From Flavobacterium sp. ALJ2 (GTDB taxonomy: Bacteria; Bacteroidota; Bacteroidia; Flavobacteriales; Flavobacteriaceae), in contig NZ_JADNRC010000004.1 of the NCBI RefSeq assembly GCF_015594725.1, forward strand, positions 186,001 through 250,000: a stretch of 64,000 nt of DNA, read 5' to 3'. The notes beneath the pieces are model-generated. The model was given only the letters and a program-made list of their open reading frames with translations, was not told the origin of the DNA and ran no database searches. Below are positions 18,024 to 26,621 of the stretch, piece after piece; within the stretch, counting starts at the first letter, position 1; the number at the start of each line of letters is the position of its first letter. Made by a program: the position numbers and the translations under genes.

Positions 18024-20390
18024 ATGAAAAAGAAATCGAATGTAGGTTTTTGGGAATTAGTTGCTAGAATTATACTCAAAAACAGGATTGTAATTTTAGG
18101 GATTATTATTGCAATTACACTTTTCCTTGGTTATCAATGGAAAAATCTTGCTATGACCTATACAGAGGCTAACTTGCTTCCGAAGGAGCATATTGCAAAT
18201 AAAGATTATCAAAAATTTTTAGATAAGTTTGGAGAAGAAGGAAATCTTATTGTAATAGGTTTTAAAGATTCAGCTTTTTTTACACCAAAAAACTACGCCG
18301 CCTGGAATGAATTAATGACAGGTTTAAAGAAGTCTAAAGAAGTAGATTTGGTGGTTTCTTTAAATGATTTGAAGAAATTAGAAAAAGATACTGTAAACGA
18401 AAAATTTGTTCTGGCTCCGTTTATTAATCAAAAAAAAGCATTAGATCCTGAATATTTAAAAAAGGTACAATACGATTTGTTTCATAATCTGCCGTTTTAC
18501 GAGGGGTTATTATTCAATAAAGAAAGCGGAAGTATTCGGTCTGCAGTTTATATGAATAAAAAGCTTGTAAATACAGCCGAAAGGAAAACGTTTATTCTTG
18601 AAAATCTGGTCCCTAAAATTGATAAGTTTGAGAAAACAACCGGAATCGATTTGCGTGTTTCTGGAATGCCTTACATCAGAACGATCAATGCAGATAACAT
18701 GAAAGGCGAAATTGGTCTTTTTATAGGCGCAGCTTTGCTTACAGTTTCTCTGATTTTCTTTTTCTTTTTTCGATCGTTCAGAGCTACTTTTATTTCTGTT
18801 TGTATTTTAATTGTTGGAGTAATATGGTCTTTTGGAACACTCGGATTATTCCATTATAAAATCACGATTTTAACAGCAATAATTCCGCCTTTAATAATTG
18901 TAATTGGAATCACAAATTGTATTTTCCTGATTAATAAATACCAGCAGGAAATAAAATTGCATAACAATCAGGCAAAGGCATTGCAGCGTATCATTTCTAA
19001 AATTGGAGTTTCAACTCTTATGACGAATTTAACTACTGCAGTGGGATTTGCGACATTTATGATTACAGGTAATGATTTGCTTTTTGAATTTGGATTAGTA
19101 ACATCAATAAATGTTATCTCAGTTTATTTGCTAACGCTTTTAATTGTGCCAATTGTGTACAGTTTTATGTCAATTCCAAAAGAAAAACATTTACATCATT
19201 TAACTAAAACCTATATCTCGGTACTGTTGGATTGGGTAGAAAGTATAGTAAAAAACAAACGAAAAGTTATTTATACCATTTATGGATTGCTTTTACTGTT
19301 TAGCATCATTGGAGTTTCACAAATGAAAGTTTCGGGAAGTTTAATTGGCGAAATGCCCAAAAGCGCTTCTTTCTTTAAAGATATTTTGTTTTACGAAAAG
19401 GAATTTAATGGAGTGATGCCATTAGAAATTATGATTGATACCAAACGTAAAAAAGGGGTCATGAAATTATCGACGATGCGTAAAATGGATGAGTTGCAGG
19501 CTACGATTGAAGGAATGCCAGAATTGTCTAAGCCAGTTTCTATAGTAAATTTGGTTAAGTACTCTAAGCAAGCCTTTTATAACGGTAATCCCGAATATTA
19601 TCAATTGCCAACTTCGCAAGAGCAAACATTTATTTTGACGTATGCCAAAAATGCGACAAAAAACAGCAAAGATAATTTAATGAAAAGCTACGTAGATTCG
19701 ACAGGACAATATGCTCGAATCACGACTTTTATGAGAGATATTGGTACAGATGAAATGGCCAAAGTCGAAAAGAAACTTCATTCTAAAATAGATGAAATTT
19801 TTCCGAAAGACCGTTATGAAGTTACAGTAACAGGGAAGGCATTAGTTTTTCAGAAAGGAACTTCGTATTTGGTAGATAATTTAATTGAATCACTAATTTT
19901 TGCCATTTTTGTTATTGCAGCACTTATGTTGTATTTGTTCAGATCGTTCAAAATGGTTTTTGCTTCGGTTATAACAAACATATTGCCACTTTGTATCACA
20001 TCAGGATTAATGGGGTATTTTGGAATACCGCTCAAGCCATCGACGATATTAGTGTTTAGTATTGCGTTTGGAATATCTGTAGATAATGCGATTCAGTTTA
20101 TGGCAAAATACCGACATGATTTGTTACAGAATAATGGAAAGGTAAAAAAATCAGTTTTCAGTGCGCTGAGAGAAACCGGAATAAGTACTTTTTATACTTC
20201 GGTTGTATTAATCTTAGGGTTTGCAACGTTTACACTTTCAAGCTTTAGCGGAACAATCGCATTGGGAGGATTAATTTCCTGTACATTGGCATTTGCAATG
20301 TTTGCAAACATATTAGTCTTGCCAGCTTTGGTATTGACGTTTGAAAAGAAAAAAACTAAAAAAGAAGATGTTATAGAAGGAGAGATTTAA
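18024..20390 (+). CDS. RND superfamily MMPL transporter
   Basis: A 788-residue inner-membrane exporter-like protein. The start MKKKSNVGFWELVARIILKN at 18024 follows a TAnnTTTG box by 20 bases. It has the two-fold RND layout: helix 1, a large extracytoplasmic loop, five or six helices (about residues 225-400), then the same pattern again to the C-terminus, with FSIAFGISVDNAIQFMAKYR in the second half. MMPL proteins move lipids or hydrophobic compounds across membranes; no periplasmic adaptor or outer-membrane partner is next to it. The stop codon lies inside the terminator hairpin. Confidence 0.9.
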   Translation: MKKKSNVGFWELVARIILKNRIVILGIIIAITLFLGYQWKNLAMTYTEANLLPKEHIANKDYQKFLDKFGEEGNLIVIGFKDSAFFTPKNYAAWNELMTGLKKSKEVDLVVSLNDLKKLEKDTVNEKFVLAPFINQKKALDPEYLKKVQYDLFHNLPFYEGLLFNKESGSIRSAVYMNKKLVNTAERKTFILENLVPKIDKFEKTTGIDLRVSGMPYIRTINADNMKGEIGLFIGAALLTVSLIFFFFFRSFRATFISVCILIVGVIWSFGTLGLFHYKITILTAIIPPLIIVIGITNCIFLINKYQQEIKLHNNQAKALQRIISKIGVSTLMTNLTTAVGFATFMITGNDLLFEFGLVTSINVISVYLLTLLIVPIVYSFMSIPKEKHLHHLTKTYISVLLDWVESIVKNKRKVIYTIYGLLLLFSIIGVSQMKVSGSLIGEMPKSASFFKDILFYEKEFNGVMPLEIMIDTKRKKGVMKLSTMRKMDELQATIEGMPELSKPVSIVNLVKYSKQAFYNGNPEYYQLPTSQEQTFILTYAKNATKNSKDNLMKSYVDSTGQYARITTFMRDIGTDEMAKVEKKLHSKIDEIFPKDRYEVTVTGKALVFQKGTSYLVDNLIESLIFAIFVIAALMLYLFRSFKMVFASVITNILPLCITSGLMGYFGIPLKPSTILVFSIAFGISVDNAIQFMAKYRHDLLQNNGKVKKSVFSALRETGISTFYTSVVLILGFATFTLSSFSGTIALGGLISCTLAFAMFANILVLPALVLTFEKKKTKKEDVIEGEI

Positions 20391-20405
20391 TCTCTCCTTT
20401 TTTTG
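20378..20405 (+). terminator. Terminator overlapping the MMPL stop codon
   Basis: AAGGAGAGATT pairs with AATCTCTCCTT around the TAA, followed by T residues. Confidence 0.8.
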
Positions 20406-20419
20406 AATAAATATGTGTT

Positions 20420-20466
20420 ATAGAAAATAAATAAATATTTGGTTCTGTTAATTTTCTAATAATCAT
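20420..20466 (-). pseudogene. Truncated fourth copy of the small membrane protein repeat
   Basis: On the minus strand ATG at 20466 opens MIIRKLTEPNIYLFSIT, matching the first residues of the three intact downstream-type genes (MIIRKLTEP/DP). The DNA from 20420 to 20466 aligns without gaps to 21280-21326. The rest of the gene is gone; the MMPL terminator lies immediately beyond. The region 20467-20530 also matches the spacer between the intact copies, so this is the worn end of the tandem array. Confidence 0.7.
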
Positions 20467-20530
20467 TTTATTCTCAATTTAGGATCTGGTTTGTTTACTC
20501 AAATATTATCCATTTCTAAAATGTAACAGA

Positions 20531-20896
20531 CTACCACATAAATTTTCCATTTCTCATGATATTGAGACAAGTGAAAATAATAACTATATCTAATAATATT
20601 AGAAGGCTAATTATTATTCTAGTTTTCATCGGCATCTTATAATTTTTCACATATTCGTATTTTGTATTTTTGTACAATTGAACAAAGAAAATAACAAAGA
20701 AAATACCTAGACACACATAGTAATAACGAGGAACAGTAATTACGTAAAAAGAGAGTGTTTCTAAATTAATAGAAAAAAGAGCGGCTAATATTACAGATGG
20801 AGATACAATCCAATAATCTCTTTTGTCTTCATAAAAATGGATATACATTTTAGAGAAAAAGACAAATAAAGGTTCTGTTAATTTTCTTATGATCAT
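20531..20896 (-). CDS. Small membrane protein, immunity-like, array copy 3
   Basis: A 121-residue protein with three membrane helices (about residues 31-50, 53-75 and 93-111), preceded by MIIRKLTEPLFVFFSKMYIH. It ends with the conserved tail NIMRNGKFMW. It is about 65-70% identical by eye to its two tandem neighbours, and the stop codons of the three genes are exactly 430 bases apart. I recognise no named family. The arrangement behind a toxin-like gene suggests immunity against a membrane-active toxin, which is inference. Confidence 0.7.
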   Translation of the reverse strand: MIIRKLTEPLFVFFSKMYIHFYEDKRDYWIVSPSVILAALFSINLETLSFYVITVPRYYYVCLGIFFVIFFVQLYKNTKYEYVKNYKMPMKTRIIISLLILLDIVIIFTCLNIMRNGKFMW

Positions 20897-20960
20897 TTTT
20901 TTATAAATTTAAAGTCTGGTTTGTTTACTCTGGTATTATTTATTTCTGAAATGTAACAGA

Positions 20961-21326
20961 TTACCACATAAATTTTCCATTTCTCATGATATTGAGACAA
21001 GTAAAAATAATGACCATATCTAATAATACCAGAAGGCCAATTATTACTCTAGTTTTAATCGACATTGCATAATTTTGGACATATTCGTATTTTATATTTC
21101 TGTACAATAAAATAAAAAAAAGAATAAAAAAAACAGCAAAACATATATAGTAGTATTTAGGAAGTAATACTATATAATAAGATAATATTTGTAAATTTAA
21201 AGTGAAAAGAAATGCTAAAATTAATGATGGAAACATAGACCAATAATTTCTTTTATCTTGATAAAAATGGATATACATCTTAGAGAAATGAATAAATATT
21301 GGGTCTGTTAATTTTCTAATAATCAT
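20961..21326 (-). CDS. Small membrane protein, immunity-like, array copy 2
   Basis: A 121-residue three-helix membrane protein starting MIIRKLTDPIFIHFSKMYIH and ending NIMRNGKFMW. Length equals copy 3 and the C-terminal third is almost identical to it, while the central helices differ more (LPKYYYICFAVFFILFFILL). It lies 64 bases after copy 1. The pattern of conserved ends and variable middle suggests duplication with divergence of the part that would contact a partner. Confidence 0.7.
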   Translation of the reverse strand: MIIRKLTDPIFIHFSKMYIHFYQDKRNYWSMFPSLILAFLFTLNLQILSYYIVLLPKYYYICFAVFFILFFILLYRNIKYEYVQNYAMSIKTRVIIGLLVLLDMVIIFTCLNIMRNGKFMW

Positions 21327-21390
21327 TTTGTTATCAATTTAAAGTCTGGTTTGTTTACTCTGGTATTATTTATTTCTGAAATGTAACAGA

Positions 21391-21765
21391 TTACCACATA
21401 AATTTTCCATTTCTTGAAATATTTGCAAAAATGAAATTAATGACAAGGTCAATTATTATTAATATACTAATTGTGACCTTCGTTTTAATTGACATTTTAT
21501 AATTCTTTACATATTCATATTTTATATTTTTATATAAAAGGAGAAAAAAAATAGCAATAGAAATAGGGAACCAAATGCCGAAATCTGCATTAATCCCATT
21601 AATCTTATTCAAATAAAAAAGTACTGTTTGCAGATTAATTGTAAATAGAGTTGCTAAAATCAATGATGGAAACATAGACCAGTAATCTCTTTTGTCTTCA
21701 TAAAAATGGATATACATTTTAGAGAAAAAGACAAATAAAGGTTCTGTTAATTTTCTTATGATCAT
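21391..21765 (-). CDS. Small membrane protein, immunity-like, array copy 1
   Basis: A 124-residue protein, first of the array. ATG at 21765 overlaps the stop of the toxin-like gene (ATGA), so the two are translationally coupled. It shares MIIRKLTEPLFVFFSKMYIH and the tail SRNGKFMW with the other copies but has a different loop, YLNKINGINADFGIW, between helices 1 and 2. If one copy is the true partner of the upstream protein, coupling points to this one. Confidence 0.75.
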   Translation of the reverse strand: MIIRKLTEPLFVFFSKMYIHFYEDKRDYWSMFPSLILATLFTINLQTVLFYLNKINGINADFGIWFPISIAIFFLLLYKNIKYEYVKNYKMSIKTKVTISILIIIDLVINFIFANISRNGKFMW

Positions 21766-22565
21766 TTTTTTATAAATTTAAAATTTTGTCGATCTATTCT
21801 AGTGTTATCTATTTTAACTTTTGCAGAATCGTAAATATTTTCTGGTTGGTGGCTAAAATATTTATCTTTTGTATCAGTCCTGATTAATATAAAATAAACT
21901 CCTGCTATAAGCGCACCAGGTCCAAAAAAAGAAAGCCCAGTCATAGCCACATCTAAAGCAAATATTTCTCCAGAAATTTTCTTATTTTCATAATCTTTAT
22001 AAGATAAATAAATCCCGACCCCACCAGCAAAGCGACTAAGCCCTTTTGCAACTTTTGCAACAGTTTTTAATGCACTTATACTTTCTGCTGTTCCCTGTAC
22101 GTAAATTTTACCATCGGTAATGCCTGAAGCAATTTTGTTAAACTCGTACGTTCCTTGCGGATGAAAATTAGTTGCTTCAAAGCTTTTTAAATTATCTGCT
22201 AAAGCAAATCCACTGTCTGTAATGTTTCCTAAAGTAGTCCCAACTCCTGTTAATAATGAATTTACCACAAAGACAGATCCTGCAAAGCTTGTTTTTATCT
22301 CTTTTAATCCATTAACGATACTCCAGCTACCATTTTTATTTCCTAGATAGACTTTTTTATTAAATTTGTCATAATAAATTTCTCCTTCCAGAGCGATTCT
22401 TTTTGGACCATCGGGGAAAAAATTATTATGAGGATCTCTAGTTTCTCTAGCTTCAAGCATTTCCCCCAATACATCTGTTCTTTCCCAACTATCATTTTTT
22501 AAAAAATCCTCTTTATCAAAGGGATCTCTTTTCTTTTGCTTTCCTGATTCAAACTGTCTAAACAT
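21762..22565 (-). CDS. Putative polymorphic toxin with Gly-rich membrane segments
   Basis: A 267-residue protein without signal peptide. Residues 1-88 form an N-terminal domain shared with the protein at 25506-26273 (MFRQFESGKQKKRDPF, then RIALEGEIYYDKFNKKVYLG). The second half has two hydrophobic Gly-rich stretches, KGLSRFAGGVGIYLSY near residue 175 and VAMTGLSFFGPGALIAGVYF near residue 210, like the membrane segments of many flavobacterial polymorphic toxins, then a charged tail. It is coupled by a four-base overlap to a tandem array of small membrane proteins. A pore-forming toxin with membrane immunity proteins is the best guess; no catalytic motif is visible. Confidence 0.55.
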   Translation of the reverse strand: MFRQFESGKQKKRDPFDKEDFLKNDSWERTDVLGEMLEARETRDPHNNFFPDGPKRIALEGEIYYDKFNKKVYLGNKNGSWSIVNGLKEIKTSFAGSVFVVNSLLTGVGTTLGNITDSGFALADNLKSFEATNFHPQGTYEFNKIASGITDGKIYVQGTAESISALKTVAKVAKGLSRFAGGVGIYLSYKDYENKKISGEIFALDVAMTGLSFFGPGALIAGVYFILIRTDTKDKYFSHQPENIYDSAKVKIDNTRIDRQNFKFIKK

Positions 22566-22952
22566 AATAAAAAGGATTGTTTTCTATTAATTTTGTATTC
22601 TGTATTAATTGTGTAGTACAATATACTGTATTTTTTTTAGTGGAGGTATTTATTTGTAAGTTTTTTATTAAAAATAAGTTAATTAATTATTTAAATAACT
22701 TATTTTTGCTAACTAAGAAAACGTCAGTTAAAACAGGTTTAGATAAAGGATCAAAAGTTGAATTAATATTAAACTCGGCTATCAAAGTTTTTAATATTCA
22801 GATTGTTTATAAGAACATTTGTAAAAATTATTTATTCAAAAGACAGGAACGAAACAGCTAAGATAGCAAACAAACTATTAGGAGAGTCTGAATATTGACT
22901 AGCTAAAATTGATTATGTTTGTATGTCTTACTAAATTAAAAAGGTTAAAAAT
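22566..22952. other. Intergenic region between divergent toxin-like and RadC-like genes
   Basis: No gene I can support. A 94-codon open frame on the plus strand (22577-22861) has no recognisable content and begins inside the toxin-gene leader. The toxin leader resembles the one before 26273: both contain ATTG-TTTCTA near the start codon. The plus-strand promoter of the RadC-like gene lies at the right end. Confidence 0.5.
22895..22921 (+). promoter_or_regulatory. Promoter of the RadC-like gene
   Basis: TATGTTTG at 22914-22921 fits the -7 consensus; TTG at 22895-22897 is a possible -33 box with a short 16-base spacer. The ATG is 31 bases downstream of the -7 box. Confidence 0.45.
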
Positions 22953-23645
22953 ATGAATATCAATATAGAAGAGCAGGATAAGATTGAAATAGGAGGTTCT
23001 CGCGATTTATACGGAATCATGCAGTGTATTTTATTACGTGAAAATGAAATAGATCGTGAGAAAGAACATTTCTGGATGATAGGGCTTAACATGGCAAACA
23101 CTATTCTGTATATAGAATTAGTGAGCATGGGCAGCGTAAGAGCTACGCAAGTTGAACCAATGAACGTGTATAGAGTAGCTGTGTTAAAAGGCGCAACGAG
23201 TGTACTAGCGGTGCATAATCACCCGAGTGGAAGAATGACTGCATCTGAGACCGATAAAGACACAACAGATCGATTGATACAAGTAGGCAAAATATTGAAT
23301 ATAAATTTTATAGACCATCTTATTATTAGTCCAGAACGATACATGAGTTTCGTAGATACTGGATTAATGGCTCAATTAGAAAAAAGCCTAAAATATGTTC
23401 CTACTTATCAAATAGAAGAAAGAATCCGTAAACAAGAACTGGAAATAAGAGAAGAAAAGGAAAAAACGGATAAATTAAAAGAAACAGCTCAAACAGAGAA
23501 GTCTTTAAGAATTGAAACTGAGCAAAAATTTGAAAAGGCTATTGTTAATCTTTTAGATAAAAAAATGGCAGTCGAAGAAATAGCTGCTATTTTGAATCTT
23601 ACTCCAAAAGAAGTAGCGCAAATAAGTAAAAAAAGAAAATCGTAG
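22953..23645 (+). CDS. RadC-like JAB-domain protein
   Basis: A 230-residue protein. Residues about 15-140 are a RadC-type JAB/JAMM metalloprotease-fold domain with the metal motif HNHPSGRMTASETD (H-x-H-P-S-G-x7-D) and SPERYMSFVD. The helix-hairpin-helix part of chromosomal RadC is missing. Residues about 145-200 form a coiled coil rich in Glu and Lys, and the end (LLDKKMAVEEIAAILNLTPK) looks like a small HTH-type tail also seen in other mobile-element proteins. Such short RadC proteins are common on mobile DNA. Its link to the neighbouring toxin genes is positional only. Confidence 0.82.
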   Translation: MNINIEEQDKIEIGGSRDLYGIMQCILLRENEIDREKEHFWMIGLNMANTILYIELVSMGSVRATQVEPMNVYRVAVLKGATSVLAVHNHPSGRMTASETDKDTTDRLIQVGKILNINFIDHLIISPERYMSFVDTGLMAQLEKSLKYVPTYQIEERIRKQELEIREEKEKTDKLKETAQTEKSLRIETEQKFEKAIVNLLDKKMAVEEIAAILNLTPKEVAQISKKRKS

Positions 23646-23786
23646 TAGCTATAAAAGATATTTGATAAAACACAAAGAATAAATTGTTTAGGCAGGAATT
23701 ATACCCTAAAAAGAAAAGATAATTGTTTTAATAATGATAAAGTTCAGACATTTTTTAAAATAAGTCTTTAGTTAAAAAATTAGGTT

Positions 23787-24221
23787 ATGCAGGAAGAACT
23801 TAGAGGAAGAATATATCAGGATGATCATTTTGTCGTTTCAGATTTTTCGGATGTTATTTTGGAAGGTTTGGTAGGAATGGAAGATGAAGAAGACGGAAGA
23901 CCAGTGATTGTTTTTATTAAAATAAAAGGAAAGAATTGGCATCGATTTTTTTTAGATGCAGGATATGGCTTTTGGGAAAACTGGGAAGAAGAAGAACTTG
24001 ATAAAGAAGAATGGGCAGAAGATGAAGTAGTTTATGTAGATTATATTGAGAAATACAATATAAAAAACAAATCAATCGATTCCGTTTTTTGTAAAGAAGA
24101 TAAGATTACAATACAATTTAAAAACAAAGATCAATTCGTATTACAGACAATTACTCTTAGTGATATGGATTCCTCCTCAGAGATTAATTTTATCAAAAAT
24201 GATTTACAAGAAGATAGATAA
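23787..24221 (+). CDS. Hypothetical acidic protein
   Basis: A 144-residue soluble protein that is strongly acidic, with a run GYGFWENWEEEELDKEEW near residue 53-70. No membrane segment, signal peptide or known motif is seen. Small acidic proteins with aromatic patches are typical immunity proteins of nuclease or deaminase toxins, but there is no direct evidence here. It follows the RadC-like gene on the same strand after 141 bases. The frame is used with normal codon choice, so I accept it as real. Confidence 0.6.
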   Translation: MQEELRGRIYQDDHFVVSDFSDVILEGLVGMEDEEDGRPVIVFIKIKGKNWHRFFLDAGYGFWENWEEEELDKEEWAEDEVVYVDYIEKYNIKNKSIDSVFCKEDKITIQFKNKDQFVLQTITLSDMDSSSEINFIKNDLQEDR

Positions 24222-24311
24222 TAGCAGGTAATTTTTTGTAAAAATGTCCGGCTTCGTAGCGCTGAGTAGGTTTAAATTTAGCGCTAGAATCCAATTAAAA
24301 CAACATAATAG

Positions 24312-24947
24312 CTATAAGAGTTCTTTGTTTTTGCATATAGTTTCTTCACTATCTCTTTTTCTCTTATTTGCAGAGTCAGTTAGATCTTCATTTTGTGAAA
24401 TTTCTAGAGTTTCGTCTAAGTATTTTAAGCTATTTTCACAATCAGCTAAATGGTTATAGCTAATGGCTAAATTGAATAGTAAAATTGATTTAACATGTAG
24501 GTTTTTATTACTTGTAAATTTTTTTCCTTTTAGTAATATTTCATTTGCTTTTTCAAAATATCCGGTACTCAAATAATTGGAACCTAGATTTATATAAGTT
24601 CCGACATATGTACTATCAATTAAAATTACATTTAATAACATTTTATTAGCTAGTTCTTTATTTCCTAAATTAAATTCTGCTTCGGCAATACCATTAAGTA
24701 TTGATACATTTTTGCTTTCTATTTTGTCAGCTTGAATAAATTTTTCTCTTGCAGACTCGTAATCTCCGAAATCTACATCTTTTAGGCCTTCTCCAAATAT
24801 TTTTCTAGCTGTTTTGTTTTCTATTCCAGTATTTTCAAAAAAAATCACGTCATTTGTTTTCATTTTGTATTTAACTTCATTTTCCTTTTTCTTATTACAA
24901 GAAATTAGCGCTATAATAATCGCAAATAGATATACAGTTTTTCTCAT
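24312..24947 (-). CDS. TPR-repeat lipoprotein
   Basis: A 211-residue lipoprotein: MRKTVYLFAIIIALISC gives a signal peptide with lipobox ALISC, followed by a Lys-rich stretch. From residue about 48 it contains four or five tetratricopeptide-like units (GEGLKDVDFGDYESAREKFI, INLGSNYLSTGYFEKANEIL, FNLAISYNHLADCENSLKYL). TPR domains bind other proteins. It is the third gene of a minus-strand unit after the second toxin-like gene and the frameshifted lipoprotein, with a 13-base gap, so it may be part of the same toxin-protection module. Confidence 0.75.
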   Translation of the reverse strand: MRKTVYLFAIIIALISCNKKKENEVKYKMKTNDVIFFENTGIENKTARKIFGEGLKDVDFGDYESAREKFIQADKIESKNVSILNGIAEAEFNLGNKELANKMLLNVILIDSTYVGTYINLGSNYLSTGYFEKANEILLKGKKFTSNKNLHVKSILLFNLAISYNHLADCENSLKYLDETLEISQNEDLTDSANKRKRDSEETICKNKELL

Positions 24948-24960
24948 TGTTTATAATACT

Positions 24961-25501
24961 CTAGGTTCTTTTGGCTTTTTGTGTTTTCGGAGTTCCTTTT
25001 TTTTGATGCTTATCAATCACTATTACTTTTTTAGTAATCCTTGTTTCATGGGTAATTATCCGAGTCATAGGTTCTCCTTTATCATTTTTTGCTCCATTTT
25101 CAATCATCACTTCATCAGTAATTATTCCATCTATATAATTAACGCCTAACTTATCGAAACGAATATTGTATAAAGGGATTAGTCTATTATTTCTTGTCAC
25201 AGAGGTATCAGTTGTTATTCTCTTTAGATAGTCATCATTATAATTAATAGTTTTAGTTTTTAGAAACGCATATTCAATAAATCTCGCTTTTTTTACATCG
25301 TCTAAACTTGTAGTAATAGTATCTAAAATATTTTTATAATTTATTTTTGCCGTTATACCGCGTATTTATATAGACAGTATCGGGGAAAATAATACTTATT
25401 TCACGACTAGCAATTTTATTCTTCTTTCTTGTCTTTTTTTCTTCTTTACAAGAAATTAGTACTAAGAATATTATTGTTAAAAACAAGGTAGCATTTTTCA
25501 T
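24961..25501 (-). pseudogene. Lipoprotein gene with a +1 frameshift
   Basis: ATG at 25501 opens a lipoprotein signal (MKNATLFLTIIFLVLISC) and the mature part ends after about 60 codons at KNKL followed by TAA. In the next frame the protein continues without a break from KINYKNILDTITTSLDDVKK through a Lys-rich end at 24961. The switch lies in a run of five T at 25344-25348 (five A on the coding strand); four would restore one frame of about 180 residues. It starts four bases after the toxin-like gene. The cause may be a real mutation, phase variation or a sequencing error. A surface lipoprotein here could be the immunity partner. Confidence 0.7.
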
Positions 25502-25505
25502 TATT

Positions 25506-26273
25506 CTATTGTTTATAATAATCTAATTTCTTTTGAAGTTCAATATTTTTTACATCTCTTTCTTTTTCTGCTTCTTTTAGATTTCGATCATTCATTTTGT
25601 TTATAATTTCATTTTGAGAGACTTGTACAGCTGTGTCTTTTGCTTTCGTTTTATGAAGTTGAGAAGGATTCCCACCAAAAGCGTCGGTAGCACTATAATT
25701 ATATAATGCCATTATATGCATTTCTGGATCAGACGGAACGGTGGCTTTAGTATCGGACGATTGCGGTTTAGGTGTGCCATATTTTAATCGAAGTTGAAAT
25801 TCTAAAAGCCACGGATACATCATTGATGGGTTCGGAAATAATTTGCCTAATAAGTAACCAAGATCAAAAAGACCATTATAAGTATGTCCTGGATGACTAA
25901 TTGATCCCCTGCCTCTGTCATTTTTTATATTCCCGCTTCCTGCAACTGCATCTATGCCTAATCCCCAGATGTTTAGGCCATCTTGTTTAACGATTGTAGC
26001 AAATAAATGTTTAATTATCACAGGCTCCAATTCTGTGGCTTCAGTCCAAGTGCCGTTCATGTTTCCTCTATATACTTTATTATCAATTTCGTCAAAATAA
26101 ACTTCACCTCCGGTAGCTATTCTGTTTGGAGGATTAGAAAAAATAGAATGATGATGGTTTGTAGTTAACATTTTATTCAATGCACTTGGTTTGTCCCCAA
26201 TATCATCTTGCATAAAATTGTTATAATCAAAGAGTTTTTTTCTTTTTTTATCGGAATCGAATTGTCTATACAT
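25506..26273 (-). CDS. Putative polymorphic toxin sharing the N-terminal domain of 21762-22565
   Basis: A 255-residue protein without signal peptide. Residues 1-80 align with the other toxin-like protein (MYRQFDSDKKRKKLFD, then NRIATGGEVYFDEIDNKVYR and GNMNGTW). The rest is unrelated: a stretch GLDIDAVAGSGNIKNDRGR-like region near residue 105 (seen as LGIDAVAGSGNIKNDRG), then SHPGHTYNGLFDLGYLLGKL, a middle part with MHIMALYNYSATDAFGG and a charged helical tail. A conserved head with a changed C-terminus is the hallmark of polymorphic toxins. The activity is unknown; a His/Asp cluster in the middle could be catalytic. Two lipoprotein genes follow. Confidence 0.5.
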   Translation of the reverse strand: MYRQFDSDKKRKKLFDYNNFMQDDIGDKPSALNKMLTTNHHHSIFSNPPNRIATGGEVYFDEIDNKVYRGNMNGTWTEATELEPVIIKHLFATIVKQDGLNIWGLGIDAVAGSGNIKNDRGRGSISHPGHTYNGLFDLGYLLGKLFPNPSMMYPWLLEFQLRLKYGTPKPQSSDTKATVPSDPEMHIMALYNYSATDAFGGNPSQLHKTKAKDTAVQVSQNEIINKMNDRNLKEAEKERDVKNIELQKKLDYYKQ

Positions 26274-26621
26274 AATATAAGTATTGGTTTCTACTGGTTT
26301 ATATTTTGTAACAATCGTAAGTTATATGCGATATGTAACAAGTAATAATAGTAAATATACTACATTATAACTTACAACTCGTTTAAATTTGTAGGTTTTT
26401 TATTTTTATAAAAAATCATAAACCTTGATTAATGGATCTTTACTGTAGGAAAAATGCTATTTTTGGTGGTTTTGAAAATGTTTTTCAAAGTAAAATAATT
26501 GTCACAAAATTAAACGATAATGCGGATAGTTTATAAAATAGAGTAAATACTCTATTTGTTTTAAGAATAATAAAGCATGAAAATAAATCGAGAAATTTAT
26601 AGAATAGTATTATCTATAAAA
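26274..26621. other. Intergenic region, 348 bases
   Basis: No gene seen on either strand. It contains a 9-bp hairpin at 26536-26557 (AAATAGAGT / ACTCTATTT) that could end the lrp-like transcript, and the leader of the toxin-like gene at its left end. Confidence 0.5.

Noticed and set aside
22577..22861. 94-codon plus-strand frame before the RadC-like gene
   Set aside because: It begins in the leader of the divergent toxin-like gene, has no recognisable motif and odd composition; not supported as a gene.
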